This document shows, piece after piece, positions 24,734 to 33,071 of a stretch of 64,000 bases of DNA. The translations under genes were made by a program, and so were the position numbers. The notes under the pieces are model-generated. The model was given only the letters and a program-made list of their open reading frames with translations. It was not told where the DNA came from and made no database searches. Origin of the DNA: Metapseudomonas boanensis (GTDB taxonomy: Bacteria; Pseudomonadota; Gammaproteobacteria; Pseudomonadales; Pseudomonadaceae); the NCBI RefSeq assembly GCF_018704125.1, contig NZ_JAGTIS010000005.1, positions 1 to 64,000 on the forward strand. The letters are read 5' to 3'. Within the stretch, counting starts at the first letter, position 1, and each line of letters opens with the position of its first letter.

Positions 24734-25795
24734 TCAGGCGAACACCTGCAGGCTGCGCGGCGGCAATGCCACCCAGATATCCGGCGAGCCCAGGCGCGGC
24801 ATGCTCTCGGGATCCAGCTCAGCGAGCAGCGCATGACCCGGCAGTTGCTCCAGCTCGAAGCTCATGCGGCAACGGTTGCCGAGGAAAGTGATCTCACGCA
24901 CCTGGGCGCGGAAGCGGTTGTCCTGCGCATCGGCCGGGTTGATGGCAACGGCCTCCGGGCGGCAGAACAGGCGACCGCGCTGGGCAGGGCCTGCCTGCTC
25001 CGACAAGCGCAGGCTGAGGGCGCCGACCTGAGCCAGGCCACGCTCGCGGGACTCGAACGGCAACCAGTTGCCCTGGCCGACGAACTCGGCAACGAAGGGC
25101 GTGGCCGGCTGACGATAAATCTCCTGCGGGGTGCCGTACTGCTCCACGCGGCCCTGGTTCATCACCGCGATGCGGTCGGCCATCAGCATGGCCTCGTCCT
25201 GGTTGTGGGTCACCATCAGGGTCGTAATGCCCAGTCGTTTCTGTAGCTGGCGCAGTTCGGTGCAGAGGTGCTCGCGCACGCGGGCATCGAGCGCCGACAT
25301 GGGTTCGTCGAGCAGCAACAGCGAAGGCGCCGGTGCCAAGGCGCGAGCCAGGGCCACGCGTTGTTGCTGACCACCGGAGAGCTGGCTGGGGAATTTCTTT
25401 TCGCTGCCAGCCAGGCCGACCAGTTCGAGCATCTCTGCCACTCGATTACGCACCTGCTCGCGACCGCTGCCGGCCAGGCCATAGGCAATGTTCTGCTCCA
25501 CGGTCAGGTTGGGAAACAGCGCATAGGACTGGAACAGGATGCCGTAACCACGGGCCTGCGGCGGCAACAGCGAAATGTCGCGCTGGCCAATGTGCAGGCT
25601 GCCGCTGTCCTGCTGCTCGAGGCCGGCGATGCAGCGCAGCAACGTGGTCTTGCCACACCCGGAGGGCCCGAGCAGGCACACCAGTTCGCCTTTATCGGTA
25701 TCCAGCGAAACACCGCCCAAGGCAGTGAAATGGCCGAAGCGTTTATGGATGTCGCGCACCCGCAAATGCGGGGCGGCGTGCTGGGCGGGGTTCAT
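24734..25795 (-). CDS. 2-aminoethylphosphonate-type ABC transporter ATP-binding protein
   Basis: 353 residues. Walker A LLGPSGCGKTTLLR (about 42-55), signature LSGGQQQRVALARAL, Walker B LLLLDEPMSALD, switch His in VTHNQDEAM, then a C-terminal TOBE-type domain with GNRCRMSFELEQ. First gene of the transporter operon, followed by the permease after one base. It powers import with two copies at the cytoplasmic face. Confidence 0.88.
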   Translation of the reverse strand: MNPAQHAAPHLRVRDIHKRFGHFTALGGVSLDTDKGELVCLLGPSGCGKTTLLRCIAGLEQQDSGSLHIGQRDISLLPPQARGYGILFQSYALFPNLTVEQNIAYGLAGSGREQVRNRVAEMLELVGLAGSEKKFPSQLSGGQQQRVALARALAPAPSLLLLDEPMSALDARVREHLCTELRQLQKRLGITTLMVTHNQDEAMLMADRIAVMNQGRVEQYGTPQEIYRQPATPFVAEFVGQGNWLPFESRERGLAQVGALSLRLSEQAGPAQRGRLFCRPEAVAINPADAQDNRFRAQVREITFLGNRCRMSFELEQLPGHALLAELDPESMPRLGSPDIWVALPPRSLQVFA

Positions 25796-25943
25796 GGCGG
25801 TACCTCGTAAGCGGTTGGCGTGCGGCAGGGCACGACAGGACGAGGTAGATGCTAGGGACGGAATGCGAAGACTAGATGGCGGTTAACCCAAGTACGCCGA
25901 TAGTGGCATTGGTGGATTTGGGATGTGGCGGCCCTCCCCCGCC

Positions 25944-25967
25944 GCCTCTCCCTGAACAGGAGAGGGG
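25944..25967. repeat. CCTCTCC/GGAGAGG inverted repeat
   Basis: GCCTCTCCCTGAACAGGAGAGGGG, a short hairpin in the 336-base gap between the transporter operon and its LysR gene. Member of the dispersed family noted at 21880. Confidence 0.55.
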
Positions 25968-26037
25968 TGACTCGCGCCTGATGACTTTGCGTGCAGCCGA
26001 CCAGCTCGGCGCTTGTCCGAGCGGCATAGCCATGAAC

Positions 26038-26124
26038 GTAGGATGGGTGGAGCAACGCGGTACCCATCAGGACCGCAACGATGGATATCGCTGCGCTCTG
26101 CCTGCGCGGCCCGCCCCATCCTAC
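26038..26124. repeat. GTAGGATGGGT-type inverted repeat
   Basis: Begins GTAGGATGGGTGGAGC and ends CCGCCCCATCCTAC, with GCGGTACCCATC and GATGGATATCGC inside. This is another dispersed Pseudomonas repeat, seen in many genomes as GTAGGATGGGT...ACCCATCCTAC. It fills the gap just after the LysR 3' end. Confidence 0.65.
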
Positions 26125-26131
26125 AGTCGTC

Positions 26132-26995
26132 TTAGCGCTCGGTGCCTTCCCGCGCCAACGCCAGGAACGCCGCGGGCAGCCGCGCCTGGCGCCGCTCCTT
26201 CAGGCAATAGAGATATTCATCGATGCAGGGCGCACCCTTGAGCTCCAGCACGCACAAGTCCGGGTTATCCGGCACCTCATGGCGAGCGATGATGCTGATG
26301 CCGAGGTTGCGGATCACCGCCTCGCGTATGGACTCGCGGCTGCCGATCTCCAGCAACGGTCCAATGCCGATGCTGGCCTCCTTGAGCATCGCCTCGGTGA
26401 GCTGGCGGGTCGTCGATCCCGGCTCACGCATCAGCAGGCAATGGCCTTTCAGGGCGTCGAACCCCACGGATTTGCACTTGGCCAGCGGATGCTCACGATG
26501 CACAGCCAGCACCAGTGGGTCGCTGCCGAGGACCACACGGGTCAGGCGGGCGTCGTCCAGACGTTGGGAGGAAGCCGCGAGATCGACGCGATACTCTTCA
26601 AGGGCCTCGATCACCTGTTGGGAATTGCCAATTTCTACCGACACGTCCGTCTGCGGGAAGCGCTCACGGAAGCTGCGCACCAGGTCGAGGATGTAATACG
26701 GTGCCGTCGCGCCGATGCGCAGCGTGCCCTGGACCTGGCCGCAATTACGCAGGAAAAACTCAATGTCGGCTTCCTGTTGCAGCAGGTTCTTAACCATTGG
26801 TACCAGGCGAGCGCCTTCCTCGCTCACCACCAGCCGCCGGCCACCACGATGGAACAGCTCCACGCCGTACTGGCTTTCCAGATGGCGGATCTGCGTGGTC
26901 ACCGTGGGCTGGCTGAGACCGAGCTTCTTCCCTGCCTGGGTAATGCTGCCCAGGCGGGCGACCATGTAGAAGGCCTTGAGCTCAGCGCTGAGCAT
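26132..26995 (-). CDS. LysR-family regulator of the AEP-type transport operon
   Basis: 287 residues: helix-turn-helix FYMVARLGSITQAGKKLGLSQPTV (in two motifs, about 9-45) and a CysB-like effector domain with REPGSTTRQL, a motif shared with phosphonate-linked LysR proteins. ATG 26995 (MLSAELKA) is used. It lies upstream of the transporter genes on the same strand, separated by 336 bases of repeats, so it may have its own transcript. Confidence 0.83.
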   Translation of the reverse strand: MLSAELKAFYMVARLGSITQAGKKLGLSQPTVTTQIRHLESQYGVELFHRGGRRLVVSEEGARLVPMVKNLLQQEADIEFFLRNCGQVQGTLRIGATAPYYILDLVRSFRERFPQTDVSVEIGNSQQVIEALEEYRVDLAASSQRLDDARLTRVVLGSDPLVLAVHREHPLAKCKSVGFDALKGHCLLMREPGSTTRQLTEAMLKEASIGIGPLLEIGSRESIREAVIRNLGISIIARHEVPDNPDLCVLELKGAPCIDEYLYCLKERRQARLPAAFLALAREGTER

Positions 26996-27135
26996 GGGAT
27001 TGTCCTTTAGGGTGGCTCGCCACTGTTCGTTCCATCCGCCGTCTGCTGCACGAAAATCACGGCATTGTGCATCCTCCCGACGTCGATGCAATCGTCGAAC
27101 GGTCGGTGATGGAAAGAGCGTTTCACAGCACATAC

Positions 27136-27165
27136 AAAAAAGCCCGACTCTCGAGCCGGGCTTTT
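27136..27165 (-). terminator. Rho-independent terminator after the PuuD-like gene
   Basis: AAAAAAGCCCGACTC / GAGCCGGGCTTTT hairpin. Read on the minus strand it lies 19 bases past the stop at 27184 and ends in TTTTTT. Confidence 0.88.
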
Positions 27166-27183
27166 CACCGATAAGTCGCTGCG

Positions 27184-27999
27184 TTATGCGGCGGTATCGA
27201 ATGCCTTCCCTTGCGACTTATCCCGCACCTGTTGGCGACATGCTTCGCCAAAGGCCTGGAACAGTTTCACCGAGTCGGGGTTCTGTGCAGCCTGCCATTC
27301 CGGGTGCCATTGCACCGCGAACAGGAACGGCGAAATGCTTGGCGCGTGGATCGCCTCGACCAGACCATCCTCGGCGAACGCAATGGCTTCAATGCCCTTG
27401 CCGAGGTTTTTCAGGCCCTGGCCGTGCAGTGAGTTGACGCGGATTTCATCGGCTTGCAGAAGCTTGTGCAGCCAGCTGTTCGGCAGCGGGCGGACGCCAT
27501 GGACAGCACTGTATTGCACGTCCACGGGGTCTTCAGTGTTTTCGCGGTGGTCATTGAAGCCAGGCTCGGCATACAGCTTCTGATACATGTCACCGCCCAA
27601 CGCCACGTTGATTTCCTGCATACCGCGGCAGATGCCAAAGATCGGCAGGCCACGAGCGATTGCAGCGCGGATGAGGGGAAGGTCGAACAGGTCGCGATCC
27701 CTGTCCTGGCCTTTTTCGGGAGTCTCGTTTTCCTGGCCGTAGAGCGCAGGGTCGATGTTGCTGCCGGCGCCAGTCAGATAGACACCGTCGGCCATATCCA
27801 GATATTGCTCGAGGTCGTCGGTACCGCAGCAGGTCGGTACCAGTACTGGCACGCAATCTGCCAGCTCAACCAATGGGACGATGTATTTGTGGGTCATCAC
27901 CTGATAGTCATGGCCCTTGCGTTCCTGGGCACCCATGGACATCAGGACGACTGGTTTACGGAGTTTCTGATTCTTATTGCCAATGTTGCTGTTGGACAT
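27184..27999 (-). CDS. Gamma-glutamyl-gamma-aminobutyrate hydrolase family (PuuD/SpuA-like)
   Basis: 271-residue class I amidotransferase of the peptidase C26 family: nucleophile Cys in FGICRGMQEINVALGG (near 124) and His-Glu in FAVQWHPEWQ (near 232). The family removes glutamate from gamma-glutamyl compounds in polyamine breakdown (gamma-glutamylated putrescine or spermidine route). It stands alone with its own terminator; no puuA/puuC homologue is adjacent, and an amine oxidase of PuuB type lies 22 kb away at 50060. Specific substrate not established. Confidence 0.85.
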   Translation of the reverse strand: MSNSNIGNKNQKLRKPVVLMSMGAQERKGHDYQVMTHKYIVPLVELADCVPVLVPTCCGTDDLEQYLDMADGVYLTGAGSNIDPALYGQENETPEKGQDRDRDLFDLPLIRAAIARGLPIFGICRGMQEINVALGGDMYQKLYAEPGFNDHRENTEDPVDVQYSAVHGVRPLPNSWLHKLLQADEIRVNSLHGQGLKNLGKGIEAIAFAEDGLVEAIHAPSISPFLFAVQWHPEWQAAQNPDSVKLFQAFGEACRQQVRDKSQGKAFDTAA

Positions 28000-28731
28000 A
28001 TATCACCTTGAGACAAGCGCAGCCTGTCGTTGTTGTGCAGGCGCGCCGCTCCAGGCTGGCGCTACCTGAGGTTCCGAGCACTGCCGCAAACGCAGCCTGA
28101 ATGCCGATTCACGGTCGAAACCTGCCCAATAGACTGCCAGAGCCGTTAAATATGTCAAACAATATGACCGCCACCCGTCCAAAATAATGGCCATACACTC
28201 ACGGAAATCACCTTTAACTAACTGTTTTATAACGTTTTTTATCAATCGGCCGACTCGGAAAGGTTCAATATCTTAAACGGCCGTTGTTGATTTATGCACA
28301 AACAGCCTACGACCGTGTTTGGACGATGACCCCGTCTCAGGCTGGCAACTCCACCACTATGGATACGCTAAAAAGGGACAGCTGCGATTCTCTGGCAGGG
28401 AAGGACTGGGCGCCGTAGGTGAATAGAACAATAAGGGGCTATCGGCTCGAACTGACAGACGGGCTTGCGTGGGAAGCACGAAAAGCAAGGGGTAGGCGAA
28501 GACCTCGTGAGTCTCTGCGACTGCCCCTTACCGACAGAATGTGGCCCGTCATGCCACGTTGTATCTAGCGACAGCGAGCAGGCTATCGACAACGTTCTGG
28601 CAGAAAGCTCGAATCGACTCGCACGCTTTTTTCAGCGAAGCGTCATCTCGCTTTCTTGGCGGCCTCTGGTCATGCAAGCAGTGGTCAGTGGGAACGAACA
28701 TGGATGGCCACGCGAGACGCAATTTCGCAAC
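28000..28731. other. Long non-coding stretch, AT-rich in its first half
   Basis: No gene supported over 730 bases. The portion 28140-28320 is clearly richer in A/T than its surroundings (for example TTTTATAACGTTTTTTATC near 28225), fitting a promoter region for the minus-strand PuuD-like gene or a recently acquired junction. The portion 28320-28730 has no recognisable coding or RNA signal. Confidence 0.5.
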
Positions 28732-28875
28732 CTATTCCCAGTCGTCCGGCCGCTTGTCCTTGCTGGGTGCGTTGTTGCTCATACGCTTAACGTCCGGAGC
28801 CGGAACTGTCTCCGGCGGCTTGCTGGGGCCTTGGGGCTTCGGATCGGGCGTGCGGACATTCGGGTCTGTACTCAT
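28732..28875 (-). CDS. Small conserved-looking protein, 47 residues
   Basis: ATG 28875 to TAG 28732, 47 residues, rich in Pro, Lys and Asp and without a membrane segment or signal (begins MSTDPNVRTPDPKP, ends KDKRPDDWE). A strong ribosome site GGAGG is eight bases before the ATG. The start overlaps the stop of the upstream SRAP remnant as ATGA, indicating translational coupling to that gene before it decayed. I do not recognise a family; it looks disordered. Confidence 0.6.
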   Translation of the reverse strand: MSTDPNVRTPDPKPQGPSKPPETVPAPDVKRMSNNAPSKDKRPDDWE

Positions 28876-29330
28876 GGTGTGATCCTCCACCTGATCAGCT
28901 GTCCATTTAAGCGCAGCACATGATGCAGGATGGCGTTGGGCACCTGGACGAGAGGATGGCCGATCGGCTCGATCAAGCCGGGTAGGTCATTGCGCAGGTT
29001 TCCCACATCCTTGCTGACCGGGAAACATTCGAAGATTTCGGACGGCTCGCCCTGGTGCAAGATCATCGCCTCGGCGCGCTCTTTGGGCGTGGTTGGGTCC
29101 AGCCATTCCTGGGCAAGGTCGGGAGGAAACACCATCACTTGCGGTCGTGGATGTCGACCATGCCGCTTTGGCTATCGGCGGTGATGATCACGAAACCGTC
29201 GTGCTCGCTGAGTTCGTGATTCATCAGCGGGAACTGACCGATGCTGCCGCAGAGCGTGGGCTTCCGGTCGCGTCGGCGAATGAAGTAGGAGTTTTTACAC
29301 AGCCTGGGCCCATAGCGGCCATTGACGAGT
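28872..29330 (-). pseudogene. SRAP (YedK/HMCES) remnant, frameshifted and truncated
   Basis: Two frames read the C-terminal half of an SOS-response-associated peptidase. The upstream frame has SYFIRRRDRKP and DGFVIITADSQSGMVDIHDR and stops near 29138; the next frame continues MVFPPDLAQEWLDP and CFPVSKDVGNLRND to the end. A one- or two-base indel joins them near 29137. The N-terminal part with the catalytic Cys2 that crosslinks to abasic sites is missing upstream, where sequence is unrelated, so the gene is dead. Confidence 0.7.
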
Positions 29331-29406
29331 GGCTGAACTATCCCGGGTCTTTGAGAGACCTGGGATTGAGCGGGATTTCCAAACCAGAGAACGGCTCCCT
29401 GATCCG

Positions 29407-30138
29407 CTATCTGTTCAGTTCGTACGCGCACATATTGACTGTCGCGGCCAGGTTCAGCGATTCGATGGCGCCACAACCGGAAATCGTAAAAGGTTGGGCG
29501 TTGAGTGCGATCAGTTGCTCGCGGGGCACGCCGCGTGCTTCGTTGCCGAACAGATAACAATCGAACGTCTTGAAACTGGCGGATTGGACGCGGTCGCCAT
29601 TCATATCCAGACAGGCAATGCGCTCAAAGCGCGTGCGTAAGGAATCCAATTCCACATCCAGTTCCATGGGCGCATGAAAAATGGCGCCCATGCTGGAGCG
29701 CACGACTTTGGGGTTATACGGATCAACGCTGCCGGGACTGAGCAGGCAGCGGAAATTACCGAACCACGCCAACGTGCGCAGGATGGTGCCGAGATTGCCC
29801 GGGTCCTGAATCTCATGCAGGTAAATGGCGCGCTCGTTACCAGCGGGTGCAGAAACCGGCGCGGCTGTCGCCGGCATTGGCACCAGCGCAATGATTCCCT
29901 GTGGTGTCTTGGTGTCGGCGATCTGCGCCATTTGGCGGTCATTGATCACATGGGTTTCAAATGGGCTTTGCCAGTGCTCGTAGGCGCCGGTTACATACAG
30001 CTGACTGCGCTGTAGCAGCGGATTCTGCAAGGCCGCTTTTTGTAATTCCAGCAACAGATGTTCGCCCTCCACCAGAAAATGACCGAACTCGGCCCGGTAC
30101 TTTTTCTGGTGAAGTTTTTTAATGTCATCGAGCTTCAT
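29407..30138 (-). CDS. SpoU/TrmH-family RNA methyltransferase
   Basis: 243 residues: SpoU substrate-binding N-terminal part (FLVEGEHLLLEL) and SPOUT catalytic domain with motif 1 DPGNLGTILRT, motif 2 CYLFGNEARGVP and motif 3 FTISGCGAIESLNLAATV. Methylates a 2'-O position in RNA; tRNA or rRNA target not predictable. The start is ATG 30138 (MKLDDIKKLH). Its reading frame starts 11 bases after the FAD-dehydrogenase stop, so the two form a pair. GC content is visibly lower than in neighbouring Pseudomonas genes. Confidence 0.85.
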   Translation of the reverse strand: MKLDDIKKLHQKKYRAEFGHFLVEGEHLLLELQKAALQNPLLQRSQLYVTGAYEHWQSPFETHVINDRQMAQIADTKTPQGIIALVPMPATAAPVSAPAGNERAIYLHEIQDPGNLGTILRTLAWFGNFRCLLSPGSVDPYNPKVVRSSMGAIFHAPMELDVELDSLRTRFERIACLDMNGDRVQSASFKTFDCYLFGNEARGVPREQLIALNAQPFTISGCGAIESLNLAATVNMCAYELNR

Positions 30139-30149
30139 CAATGCGGCGC

Positions 30150-31778
30150 TCAGTTGCTCTGCACTTGTATATCGGACAGAAGCGACTTGGCCACCGCTTC
30201 GGCGACTTTGATGCCATCCACGCCCGCCGACAAGATGCCCCCCGCATAACCGGCGCCTTCACCGGCCGGATACAGGCCTCGCAGGTTGAGGCTTTGCAAT
30301 GTCTCGTGGTCGCGGGTGATGCGGACTGGGGAAGAGGTGCGGGTTTCGATACCGGTGAGCACCGCGTCATCGCGATCAAAACCGCGTATCTGCTTGCCAA
30401 ATGCCGGCAGCGCCTCGCGGATGGCCTCGATCGCATACTCCGGCAGCGAGGGCGCAAGATCGCCCAGGCGCACGCCGGGTTTGTAGGAGGGTTCCACCTC
30501 GCCAAATTCGGTCGACGGCACTCCGCGAATGAAGTCGCCCACCAATTGCGCGGGCGCGCAGTAATCGCTACCGCCCAATTCATAGGCGCGGGACTCCAGA
30601 CGCTCCTGGAACTCCACTCCGGCCAGCGGGCCGCCTGGGAAATCCTGCTCCGGATTGATGCCGACGACGATGCCAGCATTCGCATTGCGTTCGTTGCGCG
30701 AGTACTGGCTCATGCCGTTGGTAACGACGCGCTCCGGCTCGGACGTGGCCGCCACCACTGTGCCGCCGGGGCACATGCAGAAGCTGTAGACGGCGCGGCC
30801 ATTCCTGGCGTGATGCACCAGTTTGTAGTCGGCAGCGCCGAGCTCCGGATGGCCGGCGTATTTGCCCAGTCTGGCCTGGTCGATCATGCCTTGCGGGTGT
30901 TCGATGCGAAAACCCACGGCAAAGGGTTTGGCCTCGATAAACACGCCCTGCCGGTGCAGCATACGAAAGGTATCGCGGGAGCTGTGGCCCAGCGCCAGCA
31001 CCACATGGCGACTGCGGATTGTTTCACCACTGGCCAGCACCACGCCCTCAAGCTGGCCATCGTCGATCAGCAGATCGGTAACCTTGCTTTCAAATCGCAC
31101 CTCGCCGCCGAGGGCGATAATCTCCTCGCGCATGGCGGATACCACGCCGGTGAGACGGAAGGTGCCGATATGCGGCTTGCTCACGTACATGATCTCTTCC
31201 GGAGCGCCGGCGCGTACAAACTCCTGCATCACCTTACGGGCGTAGAACTTGGGGTCTTTGATCTGGCTGTAGAGTTTGCCGTCCGAGAACAGGCCGGCAC
31301 CGCCCTCGCCGAATTGCACGTTGGACTCCGGGGTCAGGACCTTCTTGCGCCACAGTGCCCAGGTATCCTTGGTGCGGCGGCGCACATCCTTGCCGCGCTC
31401 CAGCACAATGGGTTTGAACCCCATCTGCGCGAGCAGCAGCGCTGCGAACAATCCACAGGGGCCAAAGCCTACGACCAGCGGCCGCTCGCTCAAGTTGCCT
31501 GGCGCTTGTCCTATTGGATAGTACTGGGTGTCCGGGGCTGGACGTACGTTCTGGTCATCGGCAAGGCGCGTCAGGATTGCCGCCTCTTCGCGGACCTCCA
31601 GATCGATGATGTAGATGAATAGGATGACGCTGTTCTTCTTGCGGGCATCGTAGCTGCGCTTGAACACGGTGAAGTTCAGCAGATCGGCGTCGCTGATACT
31701 CAGGCGTTTGACGATGGCCTTGCGCAGCTCATCGGCGGAGTGATCGAGGGGCAGGGACAGTTCGGTGATGCGAATCAT
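30150..31778 (-). CDS. FAD-dependent dehydrogenase (COG2509 type)
   Basis: 542 residues. FAD motif VVGFGPCGLFAALLLAQMG (about 98-116), then FGEGGAGLFSDGKLYSQIKD typical of the uncharacterised COG2509 dehydrogenases, CMCPGGTVV and the C-terminal GLYPAGEGAGYAGGI. N-terminal 90 residues form the family's extra domain. Reaction unknown. ATG 31778 (MIRITELSLP) chosen as the conserved start. It precedes the TrmH-like gene in a two-gene operon and is divergent from rlmE; with those it forms a lower-GC block. Confidence 0.85.
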   Translation of the reverse strand: MIRITELSLPLDHSADELRKAIVKRLSISDADLLNFTVFKRSYDARKKNSVILFIYIIDLEVREEAAILTRLADDQNVRPAPDTQYYPIGQAPGNLSERPLVVGFGPCGLFAALLLAQMGFKPIVLERGKDVRRRTKDTWALWRKKVLTPESNVQFGEGGAGLFSDGKLYSQIKDPKFYARKVMQEFVRAGAPEEIMYVSKPHIGTFRLTGVVSAMREEIIALGGEVRFESKVTDLLIDDGQLEGVVLASGETIRSRHVVLALGHSSRDTFRMLHRQGVFIEAKPFAVGFRIEHPQGMIDQARLGKYAGHPELGAADYKLVHHARNGRAVYSFCMCPGGTVVAATSEPERVVTNGMSQYSRNERNANAGIVVGINPEQDFPGGPLAGVEFQERLESRAYELGGSDYCAPAQLVGDFIRGVPSTEFGEVEPSYKPGVRLGDLAPSLPEYAIEAIREALPAFGKQIRGFDRDDAVLTGIETRTSSPVRITRDHETLQSLNLRGLYPAGEGAGYAGGILSAGVDGIKVAEAVAKSLLSDIQVQSN

Positions 31779-31937
31779 GGCGGTAATCCTGGCCGGTGAC
31801 TCCGGCAAAGGAAAGAACAGAAGAAGGAAGTAAGGCGCGAATTGTACCCGCCACCGCCCGCCCCTGTCAGGCCTGGCATGATGGTTCTCCGTAAAGCGCC
31901 GTGTGGGTCGGCGCTGTGCGATCCCTGCCCCGCGGAT

Positions 31938-31967
31938 TTAACCTGAGCATTATTATCGGCTTATAAT
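31938..31967 (+). promoter_or_regulatory. Putative sigma-70 promoter for rlmE
   Basis: TATAAT at 31962-31967 with TTAACC at 31938-31943, an 18-base spacer. It lies 85 bases before the rlmE start, in a stretch richer in A/T than most of the window. Confidence 0.45.
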
Positions 31968-32051
31968 CGCCGCCACTTTGCGTCCAACAGCTTTCCCTCT
32001 GTCCCGTGCGTTGGTCCGCTCCTCACATTGATTTCCGTGGTTGGCTCAATC

Positions 32052-32672
32052 ATGAAACGATCCAAAAGCAGCCGTCGCTGGCTGGATGAACACGTCAACG
32101 ACCCCTACGTCAAACAGGCTCAGAAGGATGGCTTACGTTCCCGTGCCAGCTACAAGCTGATCGAGCTGAACGAGAAGGACAAGCTGATACGCCCCGGCAT
32201 GCTGGTCATGGATCTTGGCTCCGCTCCCGGCGGCTGGTCGCAGGTGGCCGGACGTCTCGTGGGCGAAAAGGGACGGGTTCTGGCCAGCGACATTCTGCCG
32301 ATGGACCCGCTGGATAACGTCGACTTCATTCAGGGCGACTTTACCGACGACGCCGTGTTCCAACAGCTTCTCGACAAGCTCAACGGCAGCCAGCCCGATC
32401 TGATCATCTCCGACATCGCCCCCAATATCAGCGGCGTCGCTGCCGCTGACCAGGCCTCCTCGATGTATCTGGTCGAACTCGTCCTCGATATGGTCCGGCA
32501 GGTGCTCAAGCCCAATGGCAACTTTGTGGCCAAGGTCTTTCAGGGCGAAGGCTCGGACGAGTTTCTGAAGGACGTTCGCACCTCATTCGAGAAGGTGGTG
32601 ATACGCAAACCAGAGTCGTCGCGGCCACGGTCGAGGGAGGTTTATCTGGTGGCGAAGGGGTTCAAAGGGTAA
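32052..32672 (+). CDS. rlmE: 23S rRNA (uridine-2'-O-)-methyltransferase RlmE (FtsJ)
   Basis: 206 residues. S-adenosylmethionine motif [13 protein letters not shown], and the K-D-K-E catalytic set in [27 protein letters not shown] and SREVYLV. It would methylate the 23S rRNA A-loop U2552. The sequence ([20 protein letters not shown]) differs from the usual Pseudomonas RlmE start, which is near [20 protein letters not shown], and the usual neighbours yhbY and ftsH are missing. It may be an extra, acquired copy. ATG 32052 is used; no strong ribosome site is visible. Confidence 0.9.
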   Translation: MKRSKSSRRWLDEHVNDPYVKQAQKDGLRSRASYKLIELNEKDKLIRPGMLVMDLGSAPGGWSQVAGRLVGEKGRVLASDILPMDPLDNVDFIQGDFTDDAVFQQLLDKLNGSQPDLIISDIAPNISGVAAADQASSMYLVELVLDMVRQVLKPNGNFVAKVFQGEGSDEFLKDVRTSFEKVVIRKPESSRPRSREVYLVAKGFKG

Positions 32673-33071
32673 GGCGCCCGCGCGCTGAAATGCGATCGAG
32701 CTCACTTCGATGGTGACGCAGGCTCGACCCGGGCGATTCACCCATTAATCAGTAGGGAACAGACCACGGTTTTGGCTTGAATGATCAAGCAGAAGCGAAA
32801 TTAATCGTCGTCCCCTATTGCTATGCAGGTCTGTGACCGCACCCGGACACTTCGGCGGCACCAACATTTTCTGGGGTGGATTACCGCCAGGGCGGTAAGC
32901 AGTAGGGCCAGCCTTGCCGCTTGATCCATATGGGTGACAGGCGCGACTCGGTCGTAGCCAGGAATGAGGAAACGGACTCGACCGGATCAACCAATCAGGT
33001 TTGGAAACGAACATGCCCTGCCGACAAGCAACGGCAGGGCATGCATGGTTTCGGTCTTGACGAAGGGCCGG
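32673..33071. other. Non-coding gap with repeat relics
   Basis: No gene supported in 399 bases. AGGGAACAGACCACGGTTTT (32755-32774) and AAATTAATCGTCGTCCCC (32799-32816) look like relics of the small dispersed repeats flanking REP-associated transposases; AAATTAATGTGTCCCC recurs at 54336. The hairpin TGCCCTGCCG/CGGCAGGGCA at 33011-33039 may end the minus-strand peroxidase transcript but lacks a T-run. Confidence 0.45.

Noticed and set aside
23308-24891. 527-residue frame opposite the transporter permease
   Set aside because: Antisense shadow, very rich in Gln, His and Arg, with no recognisable domain.
33011-33039. Terminator for the dihaem peroxidase gene
   Set aside because: The hairpin is good but has no T-run on the minus strand; left as a possible hairpin only.
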